A DNA stretch of 64,000 nt from Bradyrhizobium liaoningense (GTDB taxonomy: Bacteria; Pseudomonadota; Alphaproteobacteria; Rhizobiales; Xanthobacteraceae). The stretch spans positions 62,001 to 126,000 of the forward strand of contig NZ_JAFCJT010000015.1 in NCBI RefSeq assembly GCF_018130785.1, read 5' to 3'. Made by a program: the position numbers and the translations under genes. Positions 45,628 to 53,867 of this stretch are shown piece after piece. Position 1 is the first letter of the stretch. The number at the start of each line of letters is the position of its first letter. The notes beneath the pieces are model-generated. The model did no database searches and was not told the DNA's origin. It worked only from the letters and a program-made list of their open reading frames with translations.

Positions 45628-46440
45628 TCAGTCGGGCTGGCTGAGCGAGGCGACCGGCGTCCGCTTCGGTGCGCCGCGTGGAGCGTCGCTGCGGCTCAGC
45701 ATTTCCTTGAGGTAGGCGACATTGGCCGCGGCCTGGTCCGGCGGCAGGTCGGCCTTCACGATCGTCTCGGCTTCGGCGAAGCGGCCCTGGAGACCGACGA
45801 CGAGGCCGAGATTCTGCCGCACCCTGGTACTGGCACGTGGCGAGGCGTAGGCCTGCCGCAACGCCTCTTCGGCCTTCGGCAGATCCTTCGACAACATGTA
45901 GGACAGGCCGAGATTGGAGAGCACGCCGGGATCACCCGGCGCGATCCTCAACGCGCTCGCATAATAGGAACGCGCCTCGTCGTGGCGGCCCATCTGATCG
46001 AGCGCGGTGCCCTGCACTGAGAGCAGGCGCCAGTCCGGATTGTCGGGCGAGTGCGCCTTCGACAGCACGTCGAAGGCCTGCTGAAAATTGCCGTTGTCGG
46101 CAAGCGCGCGGCCATACTGCGCGAGCAGCGCCTTGTTGCCGGGATTGGCGATGGTCGCCTGCTCGAGCACGGCGGCGGCCTGGGCGCGCTGGCCGTTGGC
46201 GCGCAAGGCCTGGCCGTAGCCGAGCGCTGCGTCGGCGTCCTTGGGATTGGCACGGTAGCGCTCGCCATAGACCTCGACGGCGCGCACGGGATCGGTCGGG
46301 GCGGCTTCCGTCCGCGGCCCGACAGAGCCGGTGACGTCGGAGAGTTTCGACATGGCCGTGCAGCCGCCTAGGCCCATGGCCATCACTGCGACCAGCGAGG
46401 TGGACGCAAGAAGCCGGACAAGACTGAACCGTTGACGCAT
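45628..46440 (-). CDS. tadD: TPR lipoprotein TadD
   Basis: A 270-residue lipoprotein with lipobox AMGLGGC (Cys ~27) and about five tetratricopeptide repeats (for example DADAALGYGQALRANGQRAQ and DPGVLSNLGLSYMLSKDLPK). TadD acts as a pilotin-like lipoprotein for Tad pilus biogenesis. Unlike the rest of the cluster it is on the minus strand, convergent with tadC. The upstream region holds two TTAAC words in inverted orientation (46494-46515). Confidence 0.9.
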   Translation of the reverse strand: MRQRFSLVRLLASTSLVAVMAMGLGGCTAMSKLSDVTGSVGPRTEAAPTDPVRAVEVYGERYRANPKDADAALGYGQALRANGQRAQAAAVLEQATIANPGNKALLAQYGRALADNGNFQQAFDVLSKAHSPDNPDWRLLSVQGTALDQMGRHDEARSYYASALRIAPGDPGVLSNLGLSYMLSKDLPKAEEALRQAYASPRASTRVRQNLGLVVGLQGRFAEAETIVKADLPPDQAAANVAYLKEMLSRSDAPRGAPKRTPVASLSQPD

Positions 46441-46533
46441 GACGCCTTGACTCTCGAGCGGATTGATCGAGCCGAACGCGCCAGCAATAGACTGTTAACC
46501 CTAACGGCCGGTTAACATCAGCCTCGCTGCCCC

Positions 46534-48021
46534 TCACGGCGGCGGCTCGCCACCGAGGGACAGATCGAGGCCGAGCACCCTCACCGGCTCGTTCAGGTCG
46601 TGCAGCAATTGCAACCTCCGCCGCGCCTGAGCAACATCCACGCCCACGCTCGGCATCCCGGGCCATTCGCGCCGGAGGTCGTCGCGGTTGACCAGCCGCG
46701 TCGCACGGAGCTCGTCGAGCTGAACATCGTCAATGCCGAGCACGCCGGCACAGTGCTCGATCAACCGGCGCAGCAGCAACTTCACCGCGGCCAGCGCCTC
46801 GACGTCATCCCTGCGCTCCGATCTCGCGAACTTGCCCTCGATATCGGCCCAGGTATGTGAGGTGACGAGATAAGCGTGGAGCGCGCTCGACCAGTCCACC
46901 TCGCCGTCGGCATAGAAAGCGCGGCGCATCAGCAGCCGGCGGACCTGTGCCGCGACCTGATCACGCTTCAGCGTCGCACATGAGGCGATCTCGATCGCCG
47001 ACTGGACGGCGGGATCGCGGGAAAAATCCCGTCCTGCCGGCAACCTGATGACGCCATCCGGCAGGTTCGAGTCGAGCAGCCCGAAGACGCCGTCGTTGCG
47101 CGGCCGCGAATAGCGCGTGATCGCGAACTGGTGCTCGGTGCGGCCGGCGCGGGACGATGCGCCAAAATGAATGATGTTGAAGCCGGCATCGTCGCCGGCC
47201 TGCCCGGTCGAGGACGGACAGGAGAGCACGTAGATCGTACGCCAGAAGGCTTCGCCGCTCTCGCTCCGCGTGGCACGCGGATCCGGGATCGAATAGCGGG
47301 TCAGCCCCTCGACATGCCGGTGTCCGTGCAGGACCAGATTGACGTTGAGCGACGTCGCCGCTTCGAGGAAAGTTGCGGGCGCTGCGAGATACATCAGCGG
47401 TTCGTCGGGCACGCCGAGAAACCGCTTTCCTTCGCCGGTCGCCTGCGGCAGCGGATGATGGTGCAAGGCCAGCACGCGCACCAGGTTTTCCGCGGGCTCG
47501 GCATAGTCGGCGCGCCCCACGGATCCCATGCTGCCCGCGAGCTCGACGCTCAGCCGGGCGGAATCCGCAACAAGCGCGTTGTAGACGCTCTCGTCGCTAT
47601 TGCCGCTCGCGAGCGTCGTGAGGCTCGCGCGGTTGGAATCCAGCAGCACCAGATCGAGGCCAGCCTGGCGGTAATAGACGCTCTTCGAGCGCCGCGGCAG
47701 ATGCAAATAATCGTAGACGTCGTGACGGCCCGCACGCTTGCCCGGGCGCTTGACGTCGTGATTGCCCGCGACCGCCTGGATGTCGGTGAACAGTCCGGTC
47801 TGCCGGAAGGACGCGATGACGGCGAGCGCTTCGTCGAGTGCTCGCGGCGTCGGGTCGTCCACCAGATCACCCGTGATCAGCAGAATGCGATCGGGAACTT
47901 CCGCGAAGTCAAACATCCTCTCGCGGATTGCGGCACTGAGCGCCTCGGTCGTCGCCAGCAGCCGGCCTGACCCGTCCAGATGCAGGTCGGAAATCTGCGC
48001 AATAACGAACGCTCTATCCAT
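46534..48021 (-). CDS. Calcineurin-like metallophosphoesterase with unknown C-terminal half
   Basis: A 495-residue protein. The N-terminal ~250 residues are a metallophosphoesterase with all metal motifs: AQISDLHLDG, LLITGDLVDD, AVAGNHDV, LALHHHPLP and LVLHGHRHVEG. It resembles phosphodiesterases of the 3',5'-cyclic-nucleotide/Icc type, but the substrate is unknown. The remaining ~245 residues carry no motif I recognise and are mainly helical toward the end. I use ATG 48021 (MDRAFVIAQISDLHL); a TTG 36 bases upstream is the alternative. There are no obvious operon partners. Confidence 0.85.
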   Translation of the reverse strand: MDRAFVIAQISDLHLDGSGRLLATTEALSAAIRERMFDFAEVPDRILLITGDLVDDPTPRALDEALAVIASFRQTGLFTDIQAVAGNHDVKRPGKRAGRHDVYDYLHLPRRSKSVYYRQAGLDLVLLDSNRASLTTLASGNSDESVYNALVADSARLSVELAGSMGSVGRADYAEPAENLVRVLALHHHPLPQATGEGKRFLGVPDEPLMYLAAPATFLEAATSLNVNLVLHGHRHVEGLTRYSIPDPRATRSESGEAFWRTIYVLSCPSSTGQAGDDAGFNIIHFGASSRAGRTEHQFAITRYSRPRNDGVFGLLDSNLPDGVIRLPAGRDFSRDPAVQSAIEIASCATLKRDQVAAQVRRLLMRRAFYADGEVDWSSALHAYLVTSHTWADIEGKFARSERRDDVEALAAVKLLLRRLIEHCAGVLGIDDVQLDELRATRLVNRDDLRREWPGMPSVGVDVAQARRRLQLLHDLNEPVRVLGLDLSLGGEPPP

Positions 48022-48276
48022 TTTGCGCCGCTCATTTGCGAATGCTGCGCCGCTCAAACGATGAGAAGAATGCCTTCAACGAACAGGTTAGGCCGGCCAT
48101 CAAGCCGGGCCGCCGCGTTCTTGCGCTCGACCTCCGCAGAACCGCACGGCACAATTTAAAATATTCGTCAATAATGCCACAACCGCAGCGCTAGTAAAGC
48201 CCCGCGGCCGCGCTTCCGTGAACGCCGGTTCTCAGCATCGATACGAGATCCGCCGGCGACGGTTTCGCTCACCCGA

Positions 48277-48480
48277 TCAATATTCGATGGCAAGCCGCTT
48301 GCGGATTTCGTCGATGCGCTTGTCGAGCGCATCGAACCGCGCGTGGACGGAGCGGTCGTGGAGATAGAAGACGTAGCCGCCGGCAAGAAATGCGAAGATC
48401 CAATGGTGATGCTCGACATAACCGAAAATCGCCTCGACGGCCTGGCCGATGAATGTGACCACGCTCCACACAAATTCCAT
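48277..48480 (-). CDS. Small membrane protein with C-terminal coiled helix
   Basis: A 67-residue protein: an amphipathic or hydrophobic N-terminus (MEFVWSVVTFIGQAVEAIFG), a second hydrophobic helix (HHHWIFAFLAGGYVFYLHD), and a charged helix (RFDALDKRIDEIRKRLAIEY) that could form a coiled coil. A very good ribosome-binding site, GGGAGGA, lies a few bases before the ATG, which argues for a real gene. I do not recognise the family. Confidence 0.7.
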   Translation of the reverse strand: MEFVWSVVTFIGQAVEAIFGYVEHHHWIFAFLAGGYVFYLHDRSVHARFDALDKRIDEIRKRLAIEY

Positions 48481-48700
48481 TGCAATTTCCTCCCGGCAGG
48501 CCTCGTCTTCGGCCGCCGGTCATCTTCTGCACATTTTTCCCAGTCGATCCGGCAGCCGTTGCCGGAACCTAGCATGGGCTCCTTGCGGCGAGTAGCCGGT
48601 CGCCGAACGGTGACCGCAAAGCCGATTGCAGCCGCGGCGAAACTCTGCGAAGTCTCGTCCGTTCGTATGACCTGCTTGATCTGATGATCCGGACCCGCCA

Positions 48701-50074
48701 ATGCTTTCTGTCTTCGAGACATCGCCCACCGCCATCCCGATCACCTTCGTCACCAAGTCGAGCTGGGATCAGATCGCCGAGACGCTGCCGCTGGCGCAAC
48801 GCCAGTTCGCCACCGCTAACGCCTTTGCCGCCAAGCCGGGCGGCTATCTTGCGCTGCCCGCGCCGGACGGCGCGATCGCGCAAGTGCTGTTCGGACTCGA
48901 GGACGAGGGCGCGAGATCGCGCGACCTGTTCCGGCCGGGCGTCCTGCCCGGCCTGCTGCCGCCGGGCATCTATCGCTTTGCCAACGCACCGCACGATACG
49001 CGGCTTGCGTCGCTCGCCTTTGCACTCGGCAGCTACCGCTTCGCCCGCTACCGCAAGACCGACCGCCCCGCGGCCCGGCTGGTACCGCCCGATGGCGTCG
49101 ACGCGGCCGAGATCAATCGTGTGGCGGACGCCGCGATGCTGGCGCGCGACCTCATCAACACGCCGTCCAACGACATGGGGCCGGAGGAGCTGGCCGCGGC
49201 CGCGCACGACCTCGCCGCCGAGTTCGGTGCAAGCTTTGCCTGCACCATCGGCGAGGATCTGAAGACGAGTTTTCCGCTGATCCACGCCGTCGGCATGGCC
49301 TCCGACCGCGCGCCGCGGCTGATCGACATCAGCTGGGGCGATCCGACCGATCCCAAGGTGACGCTGGTCGGCAAGGGCGTCTGCTTCGACACCGGCGGGC
49401 TCGACCTCAAGCCGTCGAGCGGCATGCTGATCATGAAGAAGGACATGGGCGGCGCCGCCAACGTGCTGGCGCTCGCGCGCATGGTGATGGACGCGAAGCT
49501 GAAAGTGCGGCTGCGCGTGCTGATTCCGGCCGTGGAAAACGCGGTCGCCGGCAATGCCTTCCGTCCGCTCGACATTTTTGCGTCGCGCAAGGGCATCACG
49601 GTCGAGATCGGCAACACCGACGCGGAAGGCCGGCTTGTGCTCGCCGACGCGCTGGCACTGGCCGATGAGGAAAAGCCGGACCTGCTGATCGATTTGGGCA
49701 CGCTGACCGGCGCGGCGCGCGTCGCGCTAGGGCCGGATTTACCGCCCTTTTACACCAATGATGAGACGCTGGCCGCCGACGTCGCGCGTTGCGCATTGAA
49801 GGAGAACGATCCGTTGTGGCGCATGCCGCTGTGGCCGCCTTACGATGCGTGGCTGGACTCCAAGACCGCCACCATCACCAACGCACCGTCCGGCGGCTTC
49901 GCCGGTTCGATCACCTGCGCGCTGTTCCTGCAACGGTTCGTCGAGCAGGCGAAAAGCTGGCTGCATGTGGATATTTACGGCTGGACCCCGTCGGCGAAGC
50001 CCGCACGGCCCGAAGGCGGCGAATGCCAGGCCGCGCGCGCCATCTACACATTGCTGAGCGAGCGCTATGGGTGA
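48701..50074 (+). CDS. Leucyl aminopeptidase family protein (M17)
   Basis: A 457-residue cytosolic metallo-aminopeptidase. The M17 signature NTDAEGRLVLADALALAD is intact, as are the metal and catalytic Lys residues in LVGKGVCFDTGGLDLKPSSG and MLIMKKDMGGAA. The N-terminal ~170 residues are the variable, non-catalytic domain. The length is slightly short of PepA (~500), as in the PepB-like branch common in Rhizobiales. The stop overlaps the start of the NlpC/P60 gene by 8 bases, so the two are coupled. Confidence 0.92.
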   Translation: MLSVFETSPTAIPITFVTKSSWDQIAETLPLAQRQFATANAFAAKPGGYLALPAPDGAIAQVLFGLEDEGARSRDLFRPGVLPGLLPPGIYRFANAPHDTRLASLAFALGSYRFARYRKTDRPAARLVPPDGVDAAEINRVADAAMLARDLINTPSNDMGPEELAAAAHDLAAEFGASFACTIGEDLKTSFPLIHAVGMASDRAPRLIDISWGDPTDPKVTLVGKGVCFDTGGLDLKPSSGMLIMKKDMGGAANVLALARMVMDAKLKVRLRVLIPAVENAVAGNAFRPLDIFASRKGITVEIGNTDAEGRLVLADALALADEEKPDLLIDLGTLTGAARVALGPDLPPFYTNDETLAADVARCALKENDPLWRMPLWPPYDAWLDSKTATITNAPSGGFAGSITCALFLQRFVEQAKSWLHVDIYGWTPSAKPARPEGGECQAARAIYTLLSERYG

Positions 50075-50933
50075 TCCAAGACACGACCCAAGACACGACC
50101 CAAGGCTGACGCCGGCGCGGGGCGACCTCGCCGCGAAATATCTCGAAGGCAAGGTGCAGGCCGATCGCTTCGTCACGGGCGAGGAATTCGAAGTGGTCGA
50201 TCCGGTCGCGCCCGTGCGCGAGCAGCCGTCCTCGAGCGCGATGCTGATGACCGAGGCGCTGCGCGGCGAGCGCGTCACGGTCTACGACCGCAACGGCGAG
50301 GGCTGGGCCTGGGGCCAGCTCAATGGCGATGGCTATGTCGGCTGGCTGCCCGATGCGGCGTTGATGAAGCCATCGACCGCCCCGACCCATGTGGTCAGCG
50401 CGCTCCGAACGTTCTCCTTCCCCGGCCCCTCGATCAAGCTGCCACCGGCCGAGACGCTCGTGCTGGGATCGAAGATCGCGATCGCACGCGAGGACGGCAT
50501 CTTCGCCGTGACGCGCGACGGACAATATCTGCCGAAGGCGCATCTCGCACCGCTTGATCATCTCGAGCCGGATTTCGTCGCGGTCGCCGAACGCTTCGTC
50601 GGCACGCCCTATCTCTGGGGCGGCAAGAGCAGTTTTGGCATCGATTGCTCGGGCCTGGTGCAGGTCTCGCTGACATCAGCGGGCATCGGCTGCCCACGCG
50701 ACAGCGACATGCAGCAGGCGGGCCTTGGCCGCGCGCTGGAGCCGCATGAGAGAGGCAAGCTGCAACGCGGCGACCTGATCTTCTGGAAGGGTCACGTCGC
50801 CATCGTCCGCGATGCCAGCACGATGGTCCACGCCAACGCGCATCACATGGCAACGGTGATCGAGCCGACCGAGCCGGCGATCGCGCGGATCAAGCAAACC
50901 GGCAGCGAGGTCGTTGCGGTCAAGCGGCTGTAG
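50067..50933 (+). CDS. NlpC/P60 family cell-wall hydrolase with SH3 domains
   Basis: A 288-residue protein with no signal peptide detected. N-terminal bacterial SH3-like regions (~35-170) precede a C-terminal NlpC/P60 domain with the catalytic Cys in GIDCSGLVQ and the His in WKGHVAIV; a further candidate is in HANAHHM. The family cleaves gamma-D-glutamyl-diamino acid bonds in peptidoglycan peptides. Coupling to an aminopeptidase (8-base overlap) suggests joint degradation of murein peptides. The first codons contain two 12-bp direct repeats (50076-50099) encoding DPRH twice, so the N-terminus may vary in length or the true start may lie downstream. Confidence 0.88.
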   Translation: MGDPRHDPRHDPRLTPARGDLAAKYLEGKVQADRFVTGEEFEVVDPVAPVREQPSSSAMLMTEALRGERVTVYDRNGEGWAWGQLNGDGYVGWLPDAALMKPSTAPTHVVSALRTFSFPGPSIKLPPAETLVLGSKIAIAREDGIFAVTRDGQYLPKAHLAPLDHLEPDFVAVAERFVGTPYLWGGKSSFGIDCSGLVQVSLTSAGIGCPRDSDMQQAGLGRALEPHERGKLQRGDLIFWKGHVAIVRDASTMVHANAHHMATVIEPTEPAIARIKQTGSEVVAVKRL

Positions 50934-51043
50934 GGCGTGGACTCATCATTCGCCGCGTCCGCTTGACTCCCGGAAGGCGGCGTTGAAATCGAGGTCGCCG
51001 CATGTCGGCCTTGGGCCCGAAGCGGATTCGCATCTGATGGATG

Positions 51044-51295
51044 TCAGAGGTCGCCATGTTGCTTGGGCACATTGCCGGCGCCGGCCTTCGGCTTGGAAAT
51101 CGGAGGGATGCAGCTACCGAAGCATGGATCGAGCGGATCGTAACGCGACCTCGTTCTCGCGACGATATACAGCGCCGCCAGTGCGAAGGAACCGAGCAGC
51201 AGCAATATCCACGCAGGTGGCTGACTTGCGATCAAAAGCACTGTTGCTCCAACCAGGAGCAAGGCAACCGTGCCAGAAGACAGCTTTGCAGCCAT
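51044..51295 (-). CDS. Small membrane protein, unknown
   Basis: An 83-residue protein with two hydrophobic stretches (GTVALLLVGATVLLIAS and AWILLLLGSFALAALYIVA) and a basic, Pro/Lys-containing tail. GGAG lies 6 bases before the ATG at 51295. The gene is preceded by 289 bases without other genes. No family is recognised. I judge it real because of the ribosome-binding site and membrane character. Confidence 0.55.
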   Translation of the reverse strand: MAAKLSSGTVALLLVGATVLLIASQPPAWILLLLGSFALAALYIVARTRSRYDPLDPCFGSCIPPISKPKAGAGNVPKQHGDL

Positions 51296-51584
51296 CGCCG
51301 ACTCCGCGGTAAGCTCTTGGGGCGGATATTACCGTGGATATCGATATATTTGCGCGAAGCCGACTGCGACACTCCAGCACAGATGAAGCCGGAAGCCTCG
51401 TTCGTTCCCGAGGCTCATTTTCAAGGGAACATACGCACGATCATTCGGGCAACCCGTCACTCGAAAAGGCAACGCGCCCCGGGCTAGCAGGCATCTCGCA
51501 GCGCAACTACGGAACAACGTTACAACTGAGGGATTTGCGGAACGAAACGCGTCGTCAGTCTTTCTCTGCCTTTGGGAGGTGCCC
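51296..51584. other. Intergenic region between two small genes
   Basis: 289 bases, divergent. It has several GGAAC words, but none is followed by CGTT at 16-17 bases, so no EcfG promoter is called. No gene is seen. Confidence 0.5.
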
Positions 51585-51866
51585 ATGAATTCTCAGGCCA
51601 GAGAAGGCGCATGTGCGTTCGCTTGGCGGAACTACTTGCTGCTCCACAGTGGCATCGGCGAGAATGATAGCAGGCGCGCCGCCCTCTACCGCTACATCAC
51701 CAATCTTCGCGATACCGGCGAAGATGATTTCGATCTCTTGCAAATTGCCGCAGTCACCTATTTGAAAAAAATGGATGAATTGCATGACGACCAGTGTGCG
51801 CGACTCGCGGCAGATCAAATTTTGGCCGGGTGTTTGGAAGCACGCAATTCACAACCCGAGAGGTGA
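51585..51866 (+). CDS. Small acidic helical protein, unknown
   Basis: A 93-residue soluble protein (MNSQAREGACAFAWRNYLLL, later LRDTGEDDFDLLQIAAVTYL and KKMDELHDDQCARLAADQIL). GGGAGG (51574-51579) is 5 bases before the ATG at 51585, an excellent start. It is predicted to be all-helical. It is followed 37 bases later by another small gene on the same strand. I do not recognise the family. Confidence 0.65.
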   Translation: MNSQAREGACAFAWRNYLLLHSGIGENDSRRAALYRYITNLRDTGEDDFDLLQIAAVTYLKKMDELHDDQCARLAADQILAGCLEARNSQPER

Positions 51867-51903
51867 CTTTAGACCATCACGCCAGAGCGAAGGAGCGAGC
51901 GCC

Positions 51904-52134
51904 ATGGTAGACAAGACCGGTACTGCAAACCATCTCGCACACGACCCGCAACGGCGCATCGCCGCAGCGACAGCAATCGGCATGAACGCCTTGAAACCGA
52001 TGATCCACTTTCAGGTCTCAATGCTGAGGATGTGGGCCGATGGTATTGAGAGGCTCGCGGGCAATTACGAAAAGAGGTTGGAAGAAACAGCGACCACGGT
52101 CGAGGAACAGTCGGACAAGGAACGCGCCGCGTAG
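51904..52134 (+). CDS. Small helical protein, unknown
   Basis: A 76-residue protein (MVDKTGTANHLAHDPQRRIA, then AATAIGMNALKPMIHFQVSM and LRMWADGIERLAGNYEKRLE). The amphipathic helices with Met/Trp recall short phasin-like proteins, but the match is too loose to name. AAGGAG precedes the ATG at 51904. It is probably co-transcribed with the preceding small gene. Confidence 0.6.
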   Translation: MVDKTGTANHLAHDPQRRIAAATAIGMNALKPMIHFQVSMLRMWADGIERLAGNYEKRLEETATTVEEQSDKERAA

Positions 52135-52183
52135 ATTAGCGCGACCGGCTGATGCAAGCGCGCTTTGGCCGCAAGCAGAAGCG

Positions 52184-52219
52184 TCCCGGGGTTCGCACTA
52201 TCGCGCGCCCGGGAACGAC
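52184..52219. repeat. Partial copy of the palindromic intergenic repeat
   Basis: This stretch resembles the right end of the element at 5990-6141 (6105-6141): TCCCGGG, a short spacer, CGCGC, CCCGGG and ACGAC. It lies between convergent genes, as the full copy does. Confidence 0.5.
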
Positions 52220-52222
52220 GGA

Positions 52223-53860
52223 TCAGGTCGCCACCGACCCGTTCCCCGCCGTCTCCAGCCGGAACGCCGCCGCGAACAGCGCGCGCGTGTAATCCGTCTT
52301 CGGGCTCTTGAACAGCTCGGCGGCCTGTCCCTCCTCGACCACCTTGCCGCCGCGCATGACGATGAGATGGCTGGCGAGCGAGGCGACGACGCGTAAATCG
52401 TGCGAGATGAACATGTAGGTGAGATCGCGCCTGCGCTGGAGCTCCCGCAGGAGGTCGACCATCTGCGCCTGGATAAGCATGTCGAGCGCGCTGGTCGGCT
52501 CGTCCAGCACGACGAAATCCGGCTCCAGTACCACCGCCCGCGCGATGCTGATGCGCTGGCGCTGGCCACCGGAGAATTCATGCGGATAGCGGTATCGGGT
52601 GTCCGCCTTCAGTCCGACGTCTTCCAGCGCCTTGACGACACGCGCCTCACGCTCCTCACGCGACAGCTTTGGCTGATGCACGGACAGGCCTTCGGCGATG
52701 ATGTCCGCGACCGACATGCGTGGACTGAGCGAGCCGAACGGGTCCTGGAACACGATCTGCATATCGCGCCGGTACGGCCGCATCTCCTTGAAACGCAGGC
52801 CCTGGATGTCCTTGCCGAGGAACACGATGCGGCCGTTCGAGGAAATCAGCCGCAGCAGAGCGAGCCCCAGCGTGGTCTTGCCCGAGCCGGATTCGCCGAC
52901 GACCCCAAGCGTCTCGCCCTTGCGCACGGCGACGCTGACGCCGTCGACCGCCTTGATGTGGCCGACCGTCTTGCGCATCAGGCCGCGCTTGATCGGAAAC
53001 CAGACCTTCAAATCGTCGGCGGACATCACCACCGGTGCATTCGGCTGCGGCGGCGCCGGATCGGGCTTCGGCTCCGCCGCGAGCAGGTCGCGGGTATAGG
53101 GATGGTTCGGGGTCCTGAAGACCTGCTCGACCGGCCCCTGCTCGACGATCTCGCCGCCCTTCATGACACAGACCTGGTCCGCGATGCGGCGCACGATGCC
53201 GAGATCATGGGTAATGAAGAGCAGGCTCATGCCGAGCCGGGCGCGGATCTCGGCGAGCAGCGCCAGGATCTGCGCCTGCACGGTGACGTCGAGCGCCGTG
53301 GTCGGCTCGTCCGCGATCAACAGGTCCGGCTCGTTGGCGAGCGCCATCGCGATCATGACGCGCTGGCGCTGGCCGCCGGAGAGCTGGTGCGGATAGCTCT
53401 TCAGCCGCGTTTCGGGCTCGGGAATGCCGACCTGCGTCAACAATTCCAGCGTCCGCTTGCGCGCCTCGGCATTGCTGGTCGGATTGTGGAGCTGAATGAT
53501 CTCGCCGATCTGCGCCTCGATTGTATGCAGTGGATTGAGCGAGGTCATCGGTTCCTGGAAGATGATGGAGATATCGCTGCCGCGAATCTCCCGCATCTGC
53601 TGCTCGGACTGGTTGATCAGCTCCTGTCCCTTGAAGCGGATGCTGCCCGAGGGATGCGAGGCATTCGGATAGGGCAAGAGCTTCAGGATCGAGAGCGCGC
53701 TGACCGATTTGCCGGAACCGGACTCGCCGACCAGCGCCACGCATTCGCCGCGCTTGATCTGGAACGAGACCTTGTCGACCGCGAGCGTGGTGGCGCCGCC
53801 CTGGTGGAAAGCCACCGAGAGGTCGCGCACGGCAAGCAGGGGCTGGTTGATCGCGTCCAT
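52223..53860 (-). CDS. yejF: Peptide ABC transporter, fused double ATP-binding protein (YejF type)
   Basis: A 545-residue protein with two ATPase domains in one chain. Domain 1: GESGSGKSVSALSILK, LSGGQRQRVMIAMAL, LLIADEPTTALD. Domain 2 (from ~residue 285): GESGSGKTTLGLALL, FSGGQRQRISIARAV, FVVLDEPTSALD. Both are complete, so both should bind ATP. It powers oligopeptide import with YejB and YejE. I use ATG 53860; a GTG 3 bases upstream is possible. It follows yejE by 7 bases. Confidence 0.93.
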   Translation of the reverse strand: MDAINQPLLAVRDLSVAFHQGGATTLAVDKVSFQIKRGECVALVGESGSGKSVSALSILKLLPYPNASHPSGSIRFKGQELINQSEQQMREIRGSDISIIFQEPMTSLNPLHTIEAQIGEIIQLHNPTSNAEARKRTLELLTQVGIPEPETRLKSYPHQLSGGQRQRVMIAMALANEPDLLIADEPTTALDVTVQAQILALLAEIRARLGMSLLFITHDLGIVRRIADQVCVMKGGEIVEQGPVEQVFRTPNHPYTRDLLAAEPKPDPAPPQPNAPVVMSADDLKVWFPIKRGLMRKTVGHIKAVDGVSVAVRKGETLGVVGESGSGKTTLGLALLRLISSNGRIVFLGKDIQGLRFKEMRPYRRDMQIVFQDPFGSLSPRMSVADIIAEGLSVHQPKLSREEREARVVKALEDVGLKADTRYRYPHEFSGGQRQRISIARAVVLEPDFVVLDEPTSALDMLIQAQMVDLLRELQRRRDLTYMFISHDLRVVASLASHLIVMRGGKVVEEGQAAELFKSPKTDYTRALFAAAFRLETAGNGSVAT

Positions 53861-53867
53861 CACGCCC

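Noticed and set aside
46494..46515. Two TTAAC words before tadD as a CtrA site
   Set aside because: The spacing and inverted orientation do not fit TTAA-N7-TTAA, so they are mentioned only in passing.
51509..51561. GGAAC words upstream of the small gene at 51585 as a sixth EcfG promoter
   Set aside because: The -10 position at 16-17 bases reads CTTT or similar rather than CGTT, so the match is not good enough.
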